Numbered from the stretch's first letter, positions 1 through 8,685 are shown. The stretch: 37,681 nt of DNA from Deltaproteobacteria bacterium HGW-Deltaproteobacteria-19 (GCA_002841865.1 PHBD01000029.1:1-37681); one strand, 5' to 3'. A program made the numbers and translations. The notes: a model not told the origin generated them from the letters alone.

Positions 1-282
1 CTCGTCAGTGCGGCGTACAGGGAGTACGCCTCCCTCCTCGGCCCGGGCTCGCCTTGCCTGCGGTCATTTTGCGAGGCCTCTGGCGGTAGAGGATGGGGGA
101 CGGCCTCGGAAAATGCCCGGATGCTGCGTTGCGCCTCGGTCCTCGTCGGTGCGGCGTACAGGGAGTACGCCTCCCTCCTCGGCCCGGGCGCGCCTTGCCT
201 GCGGTCATTTTGCGAGGCCTCTGGCGGTAGAGGATGGAGGGCGGCCTTGGAAAATGACCGGATGCTGAGTTGTGCCTCGGCC
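1..282. repeat. 141-bp GC-rich unit in two tandem copies
   Basis: Copy 1 spans 1-141 and copy 2 spans 142-282. By eye they differ at about nine positions, and copy 1 may continue left of the window. Each copy carries two hairpins: GGCGTAC-AGGGA-GTACGCC (12-30 and 153-171) and CCTCT-N6-AGAGG (77-92 and 218-233). A further fragment of the unit, the core TTGCCTGCGGTCAT, recurs at 511-524 just before mtnA. Short reading frames cross the repeat on both strands, but they are repetitive and carry no recognisable domain, so I read it as a non-coding interspersed repeat rather than a gene. It has no CRISPR-like spacing. Confidence 0.8.
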
Positions 283-540
283 CTCACCCCAGTGGCTGGG
301 GGGTGTGGTTGGGGGCGCGGGGGCTGTCACGGGGGCTTCCGCCGTCGCGGAAGCTTTCCCGCGCCAGGCATTCATGGATTGGACGGCTGGAGGGATGGGA
401 AAGCTTCCTGAATGCTCCTCTGGAAACCCCCGGCCGCGCCCCCGCGGATGCAAGGCAGATGTGATCCCCGAAGTGCAGGATAACGGATTTCGTATCCGCT
501 GATGCGCGCCTTGCCTGCGGTCATGCAGAGGGGCCGGGCA
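283..540. other. Intergenic region upstream of mtnA with hairpins, no gene
   Basis: No supportable gene is visible. The stretch holds CCCCAG-TGG-CTGGGG (287-301) and a perfect 8-bp stem GCTTCCGC-CGTC-GCGGAAGC (335-354), which is followed by only three T and so is a weak terminator candidate. It also holds a small CGGAT-TTCGT-ATCCG hairpin (484-498) and the 21-bp fragment of the tandem repeat at 504-524. The mtnA ribosome-binding site AGAGGGG lies at 527-533. Confidence 0.5.
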
Positions 541-1665
541 GTGAAATTCCCGAACGATGATGAACTGGCCATGAAAGATAAATGTATGATCCGGACGGTT
601 TTCTGGCAGGACGGTGCGGTCGGGATGATCGACCAGAAAGCGCTCCCCCTGGAGGAGCGGTACCTGACTCTCGATCGGTGGGAGGACGTCGCGGAGGCCA
701 TCCGGGACCTCACCGTCCGGGGCGCCCCGGCCATCGGCGTGGCCGCCGCCCTGGGCATCGCCCTGGGCATCCGGAACACCCCTGCCGCCACGGAGGAGGA
801 ACTCCGGGCGTCTTTTGAGGGAATCTGCAAAACCTTTGCGAAAACCCGCCCGACGGCGGTCAATCTTTTCTGGGCCATCGAGCGGATGAAGAGGCGTTTC
901 CACGCCGCCCTGGCCGAAGACCCCGATGTTTCGGGACCGGACCGCTTCGCGGTCATCCGGGAGGCTCTCATCCGGGAGGCCGTCGCCATTCATGACGAGG
1001 ACATTGCCGCGAACCGGGCCATGGGCCTCCACGGCCGGGTTTTCCTGGAAGACGGGGATGGCGTCTTGACCCACTGCAATGCCGGGGCCCTGGCGACGGC
1101 CGGATACGGGACCGCCCTGGGGGTGATCCGGGCGGCCCACGAGGAGGGGAAAAGGCTGACCGTTTACGTGGACGAGACGCGGCCCGTCCTGCAGGGAGCG
1201 AGGCTCACCGCCTGGGAATTGATGAAAGAGGGCATCCCCGCCGTTCTGATCACCGACAACATGGCGGCATTCCTGATGAAGCAGGGAAAGATCCGGAAAA
1301 TCATCACCGGGGCCGACCGCATCGCCGCCAACGGAGACGCCGCCAACAAGATCGGCACTTACGGCGTAGCCGTCCTGGCGGCGGCCCACGGGATCCCCTT
1401 TTATATTGCGGCCCCCCTCTCCACGGTCGATCTCTCCACGCCCGCAGGGGACGCCATTCCCATCGAGGAGCGGGATCCCTCGGAAGTGACCTCGCTCGCC
1501 GGAAAAAGAATCGCCCCGGAGGGCATCGCCGCCTACAACCCAGCCTTCGATGTAACGCCTGCCCGCCTGATCGCCGCGATTGTCACCGAGGCCGGCATTG
1601 CCCGACCGCCGTACGAAAAATCGCTGGCGGCGCTCGGCGCATCGAAGGCTGAAATGTCCCGGTGA
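541..1665 (+). CDS. mtnA: S-methyl-5-thioribose-1-phosphate isomerase (MtnA)
   Basis: The product isomerises methylthioribose-1-phosphate to methylthioribulose-1-phosphate in methionine salvage. Members of this family also act in 5-deoxyribose disposal shunts. It is a cytoplasmic enzyme with the aIF2B/eIF2B-like fold. Seen in the sequence: [11 protein letters not shown] near residue 60, the catalytic-cysteine block [10 protein letters not shown] (C179), [17 protein letters not shown], and the GADRI block with the catalytic Asp (D259), then [11 protein letters not shown] chose the GTG at 541 because AGAGGGG ends 7 nt upstream; ATG 571 or 586 would give the more usual N-terminus ([10 protein letters not shown]) but lacks a clear ribosome-binding site. 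It is about 374 aa, slightly longer than the family because of this leader. No other methionine-salvage gene is adjacent, so the pathway context is open. Confidence 0.93.
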   Translation: MKFPNDDELAMKDKCMIRTVFWQDGAVGMIDQKALPLEERYLTLDRWEDVAEAIRDLTVRGAPAIGVAAALGIALGIRNTPAATEEELRASFEGICKTFAKTRPTAVNLFWAIERMKRRFHAALAEDPDVSGPDRFAVIREALIREAVAIHDEDIAANRAMGLHGRVFLEDGDGVLTHCNAGALATAGYGTALGVIRAAHEEGKRLTVYVDETRPVLQGARLTAWELMKEGIPAVLITDNMAAFLMKQGKIRKIITGADRIAANGDAANKIGTYGVAVLAAAHGIPFYIAAPLSTVDLSTPAGDAIPIEERDPSEVTSLAGKRIAPEGIAAYNPAFDVTPARLIAAIVTEAGIARPPYEKSLAALGASKAEMSR

Positions 1666-1784
1666 TCGGTGGAATGATTGCTTTCACGCGGAAGAAGTGG
1701 TAGTGCAGCGCCTGCTTCTCGGCCTTTTCTTTTCCGATTGAAACCTCTGAGCCCGCGGCTGCGGGATACATGGAGACCTCCCCG

Positions 1785-2762
1785 ATGCTATGCGGATGCT
1801 ACCGGTTCCACGGAACACTCCTGGACGATGCCGTCCTTCCCGAATCCAAGGGATCGATCTTCCGAAACACGTTCGGCCTGGCACTCAGGCACGTCGTCTG
1901 TGCCATGAAACAAAAGGACTGCGCCGGCTGCATCCTTGACCGGCGCTGTCTTTACCCTCTCCTGTTCTTGAGCCCGCCTCCGGCGAATCACCATCTTCTG
2001 CCCCCGTTCCCCAAGGGAAAGATCCGCTCCACGACCATCCCTTCCCCCTTCGTCATCGAACCGCCGGAAACAACCGGGACCTCGTTCCGGCGCGAGGACC
2101 CTTTCGATTTCGGATTAATCCTCTTCGGGAGAAGCAACGAGCACATTCTCCATTTCATCCAGACCTTCGAGGAGATGGGACGGCTGGGAATCGGCCGCCG
2201 AATGGAGAAAGGACGCTCGCGTTTTGTCGTCGCTTCCGTCATGGCAGGCGACGAAATCATCTGGCAAGGCCGCGAGCGCAGTCTCCGGGAAGGCGATTTC
2301 GCCGAAGACCTGCGGGCGGGACTCCTGGCAGATAAGGAAAAGGCATCGTCTTCCCCGGTTTCCGCCATCACTCTGCACCTGGTGTCACCGCTCGTCGGCG
2401 TTGCCGGGCCGAACAGGGAGGAGGCCCTGCCCTTTCCTGTCCTGATGCAGTCTATCCTGGGCCGGATCCTCACGCTCAACAGGACCTACGGGAAAGGACA
2501 GCTGGTCCTCGACGCACCCGGGCTCATCTCCAGGGCAGCCGCCGTCCGGGTCACGGAGTCGAGTCTCCGGCGGAGGGGGGAGGCACGTGCGGACCGCCGG
2601 TCCGATTCATCCGCGCATTCCGGAAAGATTGTCGGCGAAGTGGCTTATGAGGGCCCTCTCGGCGAGTTCCTGCCTTACATTCGTTTTTGCGAGCGGACCC
2701 ACCTGGGCCGAGAGACATCCTGGGGATCGGGGAAGATCCGGGTCCATTCCGTACAGCCCTGA
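1785..2762 (+). CDS. Cas6-like RAMP-fold protein without a CRISPR array
   Basis: The protein is about 325 aa and matches the pattern of the CRISPR-associated Cas6 C-terminal family (PF10040 type). Its N-terminal region has the PESKGSIFRNTFGLALR block and then four cysteines (C39, C46, C49, C55), a likely zinc-binding cluster. Its C-terminus has the glycine-rich RAMP loop HLGRETSWGSGKIRV. Cas6 proteins cleave precursor crRNA, but no repeat-spacer array or other cas gene is in this window, so the target RNA is unknown. I chose ATG 1785 because GGAG (1772-1775) sits 9 nt upstream and homologues start close to the YRF strand; ATG 1770 is the in-frame alternative. It follows mtnA by 119 bp with no terminator visible. 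Family assignment is fairly secure; a role in crRNA maturation is not. Confidence 0.75.
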   Translation: MLCGCYRFHGTLLDDAVLPESKGSIFRNTFGLALRHVVCAMKQKDCAGCILDRRCLYPLLFLSPPPANHHLLPPFPKGKIRSTTIPSPFVIEPPETTGTSFRREDPFDFGLILFGRSNEHILHFIQTFEEMGRLGIGRRMEKGRSRFVVASVMAGDEIIWQGRERSLREGDFAEDLRAGLLADKEKASSSPVSAITLHLVSPLVGVAGPNREEALPFPVLMQSILGRILTLNRTYGKGQLVLDAPGLISRAAAVRVTESSLRRRGEARADRRSDSSAHSGKIVGEVAYEGPLGEFLPYIRFCERTHLGRETSWGSGKIRVHSVQP

Positions 2763-2843
2763 CTCGCCAGGCCGGATCGGCGGCCCCGGTCCGTTTTCCC
2801 GCACACCGGCCGCAGCCTCGGACAGTGAAAAGGAGAAGATTCC

Positions 2844-4451
2844 ATGGAAGTGTGGATGTCCCCGGTTTTCCTGGCCGCCGGCGTTCTGATCGGGGCGGTG
2901 ATCGCCCGGATGATCCTGGGGAAGCAGACCTCCGCCGATGCGGATTCGGCGGCCGTCTGGGAGAGCGAAAAGGCCGTCCTTACGGAGCGCCTGGCGGCGA
3001 AAGATTTCCAGATCCGGGATCTGAAGGAAGCCGCCGAGCGGTCGGGAGAATTCCTGGCTCGGATCCGGGACGAGCAAAAAGCCGAATCGAACGCCCGGGC
3101 CGCCGCCGAGGAGAGAAACGCCCGCATCCCGCAGTTGGAGGAGGTTCTCCGGACAAGAGAGGCCGAGGCGGACCGCCTCCGGAAAGAAATGGCCGCCCTG
3201 CAGGCGCGGATCGCCGAGGTTGAAGCCCGTTCCGAGGAGGAGCGGAAAGGAGCGGCCGAGAAAATCGCCCTCCTGGACGATGCGCGCCGTAAGCTTGGTG
3301 ACGCCTTCCAGGCCCTGTCGGCGGAAGCGCTCAAGAGCAACAACCAGTCATTCCTGGAGTTGGCAAAGGCCTCCCTGGAAAAATACCAGGAGGCGGCCCG
3401 CGGCGACCTTGATGCCAGGCGGCAGGCCGTCGAGACCCTGGTGAATCCCATCCGGGAATCCCTGGAGAAGGTGGACGTCAAGATCCGGGAAATCGAGAAG
3501 GAGCGGACGTCAGCCTACTCGGGCCTCCAGGAGCAGATCCGCTCGATGTCCTCCGCCCAGTCGCAGCTCACGGCGGAGACGGCGAACCTCGTGAAGGCCC
3601 TCCGGGCACCGGCCGTCCGGGGCCGCTGGGGGGAAATCCAGCTCCAGCGGGTCGTCGAAATGGCGGGCATGGTGGAACACTGCGATTTCAACCAGCAGGA
3701 AACCTTTGCGACTGAAGACGGTTCGGCCCGTCCCGACCTGATCGTCCGCCTTTCGGGCAACCGGAGCATCGTCGTCGATTCGAAAGCACCCCTCCAGGCG
3801 TATCTGGATGCGCTGGAGGCGAAGGATGAAGTGGTCCGGGTCGAACGGCTGAAGGCCCATGCCCAGCAGATCCGTGTCCACCTGACCAAGCTTTCCGCCA
3901 AGACCTATGCCGCCCACGTCTCCCCATCGCCGGAGTTCGTTGTCCTTTTCCTTCCCGGGGAAACATTTTTCAGTGCCGCCCTCGAACAGGATCCGTCCCT
4001 GATCGAGTTCGGGGTCGATCAGGGGGTGATCCTGGCGACACCGACCACCCTGATCGCACTCCTCCGGGCTGTCGCCTACGGGTGGAGGCAGGAGCGGATC
4101 GCCGAGAACGCCCAGGCCATCAGCGACCTGGGGAAAACGCTCTACGACCGGCTGCTCACGCTGGCCGGCCACTTCGACGGCCTCCGGTCGGGGCTGGAGC
4201 GGGCCGTGGGTGCCTACAACGAGGCTGTCGGCTCCCTGGAGAGCCGCGTTCTCGTGAGCGCGCGGAGGTTCAAGGAGTTTGGAGCAGCGACGGGAAAGGA
4301 CCTGCCTGAGGTCAACACGGTCGATCGCGCAACCCGTACCCTTAAGTACGCCGCCGATGCTGAAAACGGGAGGTTGGTGCGGAACGGAGAGGAGAATGAG
4401 GCCGGGGAGGCGGCGGACGAACGACCTCCGTCTCCGGCAGGCAGCGCATAG
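2844..4451 (+). CDS. rmuC: DNA recombination protein RmuC
   Basis: This is an RmuC-family protein of 535 aa, linked in E. coli to limiting inversion-type rearrangements and thought to be a nuclease-fold protein. Seen: one N-terminal membrane segment (about residues 4-24), then a long charged coiled coil (about 30-230) rich in Ala/Glu/Arg. The conserved core follows, with [19 protein letters not shown] and the nuclease-like block [16 protein letters not shown] (D312, K314). The C-terminal tail is Glu-rich. AGGAG lies 9 nt upstream of the ATG. It is followed after 82 bp by the TIGR01777 epimerase gene, in the same direction and without a terminator. Confidence 0.93.
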   Translation: MEVWMSPVFLAAGVLIGAVIARMILGKQTSADADSAAVWESEKAVLTERLAAKDFQIRDLKEAAERSGEFLARIRDEQKAESNARAAAEERNARIPQLEEVLRTREAEADRLRKEMAALQARIAEVEARSEEERKGAAEKIALLDDARRKLGDAFQALSAEALKSNNQSFLELAKASLEKYQEAARGDLDARRQAVETLVNPIRESLEKVDVKIREIEKERTSAYSGLQEQIRSMSSAQSQLTAETANLVKALRAPAVRGRWGEIQLQRVVEMAGMVEHCDFNQQETFATEDGSARPDLIVRLSGNRSIVVDSKAPLQAYLDALEAKDEVVRVERLKAHAQQIRVHLTKLSAKTYAAHVSPSPEFVVLFLPGETFFSAALEQDPSLIEFGVDQGVILATPTTLIALLRAVAYGWRQERIAENAQAISDLGKTLYDRLLTLAGHFDGLRSGLERAVGAYNEAVGSLESRVLVSARRFKEFGAATGKDLPEVNTVDRATRTLKYAADAENGRLVRNGEENEAGEAADERPPSPAGSA

Positions 4452-4533
4452 GCCCGTGCCGGAGGGCGAGGGCGGAACCGGAGTCCATTCCTGAAGGAGA
4501 ATGTGAACAGGGCAGGCTGGGGAGGGACCCACC

Positions 4534-5451
4534 ATGATGGTCTTTGTGACGGGAGGTACGGGATTCGTCGGGACGAACCTGACAAAGGCCCTTACGGCGA
4601 AGGGGCACGAGGTCACGATTCTCACGCGTCCGGGGGAGGGAAGGCCGCCGCTGCCGGCGGGAGCCCGATACCTGGAGGGGGACCCGACCCGTCCCGGCCC
4701 CTGGCAGGAACGGGCAGCGGCCCACGAGATATTCATCAACCTGGCGGGGGCCTCGATCTTCAGCCGCTGGACGGAGCGGCGCAAGCAGGCGATTCGCGAG
4801 AGCCGCATCCTCACCACCCGGAACCTCGTGGACGCCCTCCTCGGCCACCGCGGGAAACAAGCCTGCCTGATCAGCACCTCTGCTGTCGGGTATTACGGAT
4901 TCCACGACGAGGGCGAACTGTATGAAGACAACGGTCCGGGTGAGGATTTCCTGGCCCGGCTGGGTGTAGACTGGGAGGCAGAGGCCGTGCGAGCCCGGGA
5001 AACAGGCGCCCGCGTGGTGATATGCCGCTTTGGCATCATCCTGGGGAGGGGCGGCGGTGCCCTGGCGCCCCTGGCGCAACTGTTTCGCTTCTATGCCGGG
5101 AGCCCCGTGGGAAGTGGAAAACAGTGGTTCTCATGGATTCACGAAGCGGATCTGGCCCGCATCTTTCTCTACCTGATGGAGCGGACCGATCTCGACGGAC
5201 CGTTCAACTGCACCGCCCCCGGCCCGGTGCGGAACGCCGAGTTTACACGTGTTCTGGCGGGTGTCCTGGGTGTGCCCGCTTTTCTTCCCTCCGTGCCCGG
5301 CTTCCTGATGCGCCTGGTCCTGGGTGAGTTCGGCGGGGTGATTCTGAAGGGCCAGAAGGTCATGCCGGGACGGCTCCTGAGGGAGGGCTTCCACTTCCGG
5401 TTTCCCGATCTTCCGTCGGCGCTGGAAGACCTGCTGCTTTCCCGTCCATAA
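4534..5451 (+). CDS. TIGR01777 family NAD(P)-dependent epimerase/SDR protein (YfcH-like)
   Basis: This is an extended short-chain dehydrogenase/reductase-like protein of 305 aa. The N-terminal Rossmann motif VTGGTGFVGTNL (about residues 5-16), ISTSAVGYYG (about 110-119) and the C-terminal DUF1731-type tail (FLMRLVLGEFGGVILKGQKV) mark the TIGR01777/YfcH group. These proteins are annotated as nucleotide-sugar epimerase-like, but their substrate is generally unknown, so no reaction is assigned. GGAGGG (4521-4526) lies 7 nt before ATG 4534; ATG 4537 is a near-equal alternative. It follows rmuC and may be cotranscribed with it. Confidence 0.9.
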   Translation: MMVFVTGGTGFVGTNLTKALTAKGHEVTILTRPGEGRPPLPAGARYLEGDPTRPGPWQERAAAHEIFINLAGASIFSRWTERRKQAIRESRILTTRNLVDALLGHRGKQACLISTSAVGYYGFHDEGELYEDNGPGEDFLARLGVDWEAEAVRARETGARVVICRFGIILGRGGGALAPLAQLFRFYAGSPVGSGKQWFSWIHEADLARIFLYLMERTDLDGPFNCTAPGPVRNAEFTRVLAGVLGVPAFLPSVPGFLMRLVLGEFGGVILKGQKVMPGRLLREGFHFRFPDLPSALEDLLLSRP

Positions 5452-5531
5452 TGCGAAAGCCGGGGAGTTCGGGTGTGAATCCCGCGTTTAGCCGTCATCG
5501 GTGGAACGGGAAAGATTCCCCCGTCCTTTGC

Positions 5532-5560
5532 TTGCGTTCGGCGGATACTCCGGCTATAGA
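5532..5560 (+). promoter_or_regulatory. Candidate sigma70 promoter for the HAD hydrolase gene
   Basis: TTGCGT at 5532-5537 and TATAGA at 5555-5560 are separated by 17 bp, about 86 bp before the ATG at 5647. The rest of the 195-bp gap after the epimerase gene has no other feature I can support. This is motif reading only. Confidence 0.4.
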
Positions 5561-5646
5561 GACAAACCTCCGCCGGAAACGCTGCCCGATCCTTCCTTCC
5601 CTCGGCGACGACCGGCGCAAGAAAACCGGATGGAGTATGCCGACCG

Positions 5647-6258
5647 ATGAAGATGTTCCTTTTCGATTTTGACGGTGTGATCGCCGATTCGCTGGAGACC
5701 TACGAATGGACGGTCCGGGAGTGCCTGAACCGGATCGGCCAGCCCATCGTGAAAACCCGTGCTGATTTCCTGGAGCTGTTCGAGGGGAACTTCTACGAGG
5801 AAATCACCCGCCGGGGGGTGAACCTGGAGGCGTTCCTGAAGGCTTCGCCCGGCGTCCTTGCGGAGGTCGACTTCTCCGGGATGCGGCTCTTCCCTTTTCT
5901 GCTGCCCGTTCTGGAAAAACTCAGCGAGGGGAATGTCCTCCTGATCATCTCCTCCAGCGGTTCCCGGTCCATCCGAAAGACCCTTGAGAGCAACCACTTC
6001 AACGGCTGTTTCCGGGCCATCCTGGGGTCAGACTTCATGCTCAGCAAGACCGCCAAGATCGCCCACGCCATGGAGTCCTACGACGTCGACGCGGAACATA
6101 CCTATTACATCGGGGACACAGCGGGAGACATACGCGAGGCAAGACAGGCGGGGGTGAAGGCGGTGGCCGTCACCTGGGGCTGGCACAGCCGTGAGACCCT
6201 GGAAGCGGCGGCGCCCCATTTCATTGCCCGGACTCCGGATGATCTGCTGAAAATCTGA
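5647..6258 (+). CDS. HAD-superfamily hydrolase, phosphoglycolate phosphatase-like
   Basis: The product is a 203-aa HAD phosphatase. Motif I is FDFDGVIADS (nucleophile D7, acid D9), motif II is IISSSGS, the motif III lysine falls in the SKTAKI segment, and motif IV is YIGDTAGDIREAR. An alpha-helical cap lies between motifs I and II, as in the phosphoglycolate phosphatase/beta-phosphoglucomutase (subfamily IA) group. The substrate cannot be read from sequence. GGAG lies 11 nt before the ATG. The stop codon is only 2 bp from the stop of the convergent FmdB-like gene, leaving no room for a conventional terminator between them. Confidence 0.88.
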   Translation: MKMFLFDFDGVIADSLETYEWTVRECLNRIGQPIVKTRADFLELFEGNFYEEITRRGVNLEAFLKASPGVLAEVDFSGMRLFPFLLPVLEKLSEGNVLLIISSSGSRSIRKTLESNHFNGCFRAILGSDFMLSKTAKIAHAMESYDVDAEHTYYIGDTAGDIREARQAGVKAVAVTWGWHSRETLEAAAPHFIARTPDDLLKI

Positions 6259-6260
6259 GT

Positions 6261-6764
6261 TTACAGGTCGTAGAGGGTCTCGTCCACCCGCGGCCGGGGT
6301 TTCTTCCCTCCCTTGACGCCAGGTCCTTTCCCGTCGAGCAGGAACGGTTCCTCCGCCTCCAGGAGATCGCCCAGCTCCTCCTCGATCCGGTCCGGATCTT
6401 CTCCCCGCTCCAGCCTGCGCAGGGCCTCTTCCATTCCGGGGCCGAGGTTCAGGCCTGTGGCGTCGGAGAGCTTGCGCATCAGGGCGGCGGCCTGCCGGGG
6501 ATCGTCCTCGCTGATCCGGTCCGCCTCGCCGGCGAGCATAGCCATGGCCTTCTCCATCCGGTCCTCGTCGATGGGGGGCATATCCGCCGCCGCGTTGGTT
6601 CCCTCCTCCCTCATTCCAGAAACCTTTGCAAAAACGGACATCTGGCGTTTCAGCCGAACCCGTTTGCAGTGCGGGCAGAAGGGAACCTTGTCCGTGTTGG
6701 CCGTCCTGGAGAAAAAATTAAAGACGGTGTTGCATTTGTGGCAGTAGAACTCATAAACGGGCAT
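6261..6764 (-). CDS. FmdB-type zinc-ribbon protein with long acidic C-terminus
   Basis: This is a 167-aa protein. The N-terminus MPVYEFYCHKC resembles the FmdB/CxxC zinc-ribbon family (PF09723 type): C8-x2-C11 and C30-x2-C33 probably bind one zinc. After residue about 50 the protein becomes acidic and helical (DEDRMEKAM, LERGEDPDRIEEEL), then ends in a basic/proline stretch. The family is called regulatory because of FmdB in methylotrophs, but no function is established for this architecture. The reading frame stays open upstream to 7433. I place the start at 6764 because the zinc ribbon begins there and AGGA lies 8 nt upstream. It may be a small regulator or a ribosome/RNA-associated protein; the role is unknown. 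Confidence 0.85.
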   Translation of the reverse strand: MPVYEFYCHKCNTVFNFFSRTANTDKVPFCPHCKRVRLKRQMSVFAKVSGMREEGTNAAADMPPIDEDRMEKAMAMLAGEADRISEDDPRQAAALMRKLSDATGLNLGPGMEEALRRLERGEDPDRIEEELGDLLEAEEPFLLDGKGPGVKGGKKPRPRVDETLYDL

Positions 6765-6816
6765 CTTTTCTTTCCTGTCCGGCCTGTCCGGCCTTTCCGG
6801 GCGCTTTCCGTGGCGT

Positions 6817-6844
6817 AATGTACCGGATTTGCCGGAAAGATCAA
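6817..6844 (-). promoter_or_regulatory. Candidate sigma70 promoter for the FmdB-like gene
   Basis: On the minus strand TTGATC (6844-6839) and TACATT (6822-6817) are 16 bp apart, giving a leader of about 45 nt before the ATG at 6764. It lies in the divergent gap shared with the MBL-fold gene. Confidence 0.4.
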
Positions 6845-7025
6845 GTCTCCTTTTCCGATCCGCAGATTGCCGGGCCGCCGGTACAGGACCCGGCTGCCAT
6901 TGCATTCTTGACAATATGCATCCGATGGGACACAAACAGCGGGGCGCCTTCCCGGCGCAGGTATTCCGACATCTTTCCATTTCCGGGTCCCGTTCGGGGA
7001 CGCGCTTCAGGAGATTGATTCGACC

Positions 7026-7991
7026 ATGCAGGAAATCGCAGACCACTTCTACCGCATAACGCTTCCCATGCCCTTCCGGCTGCAGCACGTTCACATCTAC
7101 GCCATTCTTCACGAAGGACGGATTACCCTCTTCGATACGGGAATGAACTCTCCCGAGGCCTTCGCCAAACTGGAGCGTTCCCTGGAGGAACTTGGCTGTT
7201 CCGTCCGGGACGTCGAGCGCATCTATATTACCCATCACCACACCGACCACGTGGGCATGGCGGGGCGGATCAGCCGGGAGTCGGGAGCGGAAATTCTTTT
7301 TTCCGAGGCCAGCCGGCTTTACATCCGGGAGAACGCGAACCAGGAAAAGCTCGCCCATGTGCTCCGGGATTTCTATGCCGGCCACGGCCTGCCGGAAAAG
7401 GCCCTCGCCATCATGTCGAAGCTCCTGGTTCACTTCCGCAACTCCCAGGTGCCCTTCGATCCCGATTCATGCCCTGCCCTGCAGGAAAACCACATGGTGT
7501 ACGGTCGACCGGTCCGTGTCTACCAGACGCCGGGGCATACCCGGGGACACGTGGTCTTTTTCTTTCCGGAAGAGGGAATCCTGCTTTCCGGCGACCATGT
7601 CCTGCCGGACATCACGCCCAACCTGAGCCCCGACCTGTTCGATCCGGACTTCCGGGTCCTCCGGAGTTTCCTGGCCTCCCTCAGGGAGATCTCCACCCTG
7701 CCGGTCAAACGGATCTGGTCGGCCCACGGAGAGCCATTCAACGACCTGCCAAAGCGGGTGGCGGAGATCCTTCTTCACCACGACGAGCGAAAGGCCCTTG
7801 TCCTGGCGTCGGTACGGAAGGGGGCCCGGCAGGCCGTGACGGTATCGGCGGACCTGTTCGGCGATGTCTTGCCCGATTTCGACCAGTTCCTGGCCCTCAA
7901 CGAGACGTATGTGCACCTGGTGGAACTGGTGGACGAAGGGCTGGTCGGGGAGACGAGGAAAGGGGACCAGTTGGTTTACGAGGCGCTCTGA
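7026..7991 (+). CDS. MBL-fold metallo-hydrolase
   Basis: This is a metallo-beta-lactamase-fold hydrolase of 321 aa. The zinc-binding motif is ITHHHTDHVG (H70, H72, D74, H75), followed by TPGHTRGHVVFF (third metal His), SGDHVLPDITPN (bridging Asp) and SAHGEP near the active-site end. After about residue 245 a helical tail resembles the winged-helix-like C-terminal domain of LACTB2/glyoxalase-II-like hydrolases. The substrate is probably a thioester or similar small molecule but is not determined by sequence. AGGAG lies 12 nt before the ATG. The gene diverges from the FmdB-like gene and precedes the flavodoxin by 109 bp. Confidence 0.9.
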   Translation: MQEIADHFYRITLPMPFRLQHVHIYAILHEGRITLFDTGMNSPEAFAKLERSLEELGCSVRDVERIYITHHHTDHVGMAGRISRESGAEILFSEASRLYIRENANQEKLAHVLRDFYAGHGLPEKALAIMSKLLVHFRNSQVPFDPDSCPALQENHMVYGRPVRVYQTPGHTRGHVVFFFPEEGILLSGDHVLPDITPNLSPDLFDPDFRVLRSFLASLREISTLPVKRIWSAHGEPFNDLPKRVAEILLHHDERKALVLASVRKGARQAVTVSADLFGDVLPDFDQFLALNETYVHLVELVDEGLVGETRKGDQLVYEAL

Positions 7992-8056
7992 GGATCTCCC
8001 GGGCGACGGGGAGCCTGCAACGATCCAGGGCGTGAGGCGATGCTTGCAATCCTGTG

Positions 8057-8086
8057 AAGAATCCCGTATTAACGGGACAAATTCTT
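8057..8086 (+). promoter_or_regulatory. Hairpin in the flavodoxin leader
   Basis: AAGAAT-CCCGT, loop ATTA, ACGGG, four unpaired bases (ACAA), then ATTCTT form a two-part stem ending 4 nt before the GGAGG ribosome-binding site (8091-8095). It could affect translation or be a protein site; there is no T run, so it is not a terminator. Confidence 0.4.
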
Positions 8087-8100
8087 GTATGGAGGTCGGA

Positions 8101-8595
8101 ATGAAGGCGCTGGTGACGTATTTCTCCTTAAGCGGCAACACGGAAAAAGTGGCCCGGGCCATCTTCGAGGCCATCGACGTGGATAAAGAAATCAAAGCCA
8201 TTCAGGATGTCCGGAGTACCGACGGGTATGACATCCTTTTCATCGGCTTTCCCGTTCAGGCGCACAGCGTTCCTGAAGCTGCACAGCCGATCATCCGGGA
8301 TCTCAAGGCAGGACAGAAGGTGGCCTTCTTTTCCACCCACGGTTCGCTCCGGGGTGGCCAGCTTGCCCGGCAGGCCTTCGAGGATGCCCTCGGGCTGGCG
8401 GCGAAGGCCAAGGTACTGGGGCACTTCGGCTGCCGGGGAAAGGTGGATCCCCGGATCATCGAGATGCTGCTGAAAAAGCCGGAGCACAAGGCCTGGGGGG
8501 AGGAAGCGAAAGGTGCCGACAGCCATCCCGACGCGGCGGACCTGGCGGACGCGAAGGCGTTCGCGCTGGAGATGATGGCCAGGGCCAAACAATAG
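8101..8595 (+). CDS. Flavodoxin family protein
   Basis: This 164-aa protein opens with MKALVTYFSLSGNTEKVA, the flavodoxin phosphate-binding loop (S-x-S-G-N-T) that holds FMN. PVQAHSVPE and the FFSTHGSLRG block would flank the flavin. It ends with the SHPDAADLADAKAFA pattern typical of the flavodoxin_4-like or single-domain flavodoxin group. It is likely a cytoplasmic electron carrier; the partner is unknown. The frame is open further upstream, but the start is fixed by GGAGG (8091-8095) 5 nt before ATG 8101. The gene ends in a strong terminator shared with alaS. Confidence 0.9.
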   Translation: MKALVTYFSLSGNTEKVARAIFEAIDVDKEIKAIQDVRSTDGYDILFIGFPVQAHSVPEAAQPIIRDLKAGQKVAFFSTHGSLRGGQLARQAFEDALGLAAKAKVLGHFGCRGKVDPRIIEMLLKKPEHKAWGEEAKGADSHPDAADLADAKAFALEMMARAKQ

Positions 8596-8647
8596 CCCAC
8601 GGTCCGATGCGGTGCCCGCTGGGCATCGACAGCCGGTCCTGTTCATG

Positions 8648-8685
8648 AAAAAGGGGTGAGATCCCGTCGGGTCTCACCCCTTTTT
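8648..8685. terminator. Bidirectional rho-independent terminator between the flavodoxin gene and alaS
   Basis: AAAAAGGGGTGAGA and TCTCACCCCTTTTT form a long stem with a GC core around CCC-GTC-GGG and one bulged T. The A/T runs at the two ends give a U-tract on either strand, as expected for two convergent genes. Confidence 0.9.

Noticed and set aside
1-282. Possible CRISPR array
   Set aside because: Only two copies of a 141-bp unit joined without spacers, far longer than CRISPR repeats.
335-357. Hairpin as a rho-independent terminator
   Set aside because: The stem is good but only three T follow, and no gene end is visible to its left.
205-1389. Long minus-strand open frame opposite mtnA
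   Set aside because: It is a shadow of mtnA in GC-rich DNA; its product has no domain and is full of Pro/Gly/Arg/Asp, and it crosses the repeat.
3510-4877. 455-codon minus-strand open frame opposite rmuC and the epimerase gene
   Set aside because: It spans two well-supported + strand genes and the gap between them and has no recognisable domain.
6908-6936. TTGACA in the gap before the MBL-fold gene as its promoter
   Set aside because: At 17 bp the sequence is CACAAA, not a convincing -10.
6765-7433. N-terminal extension of the FmdB-like reading frame
   Set aside because: It lies opposite the MBL-fold gene and its promoter region; the zinc-ribbon start with a ribosome-binding site is at 6764.
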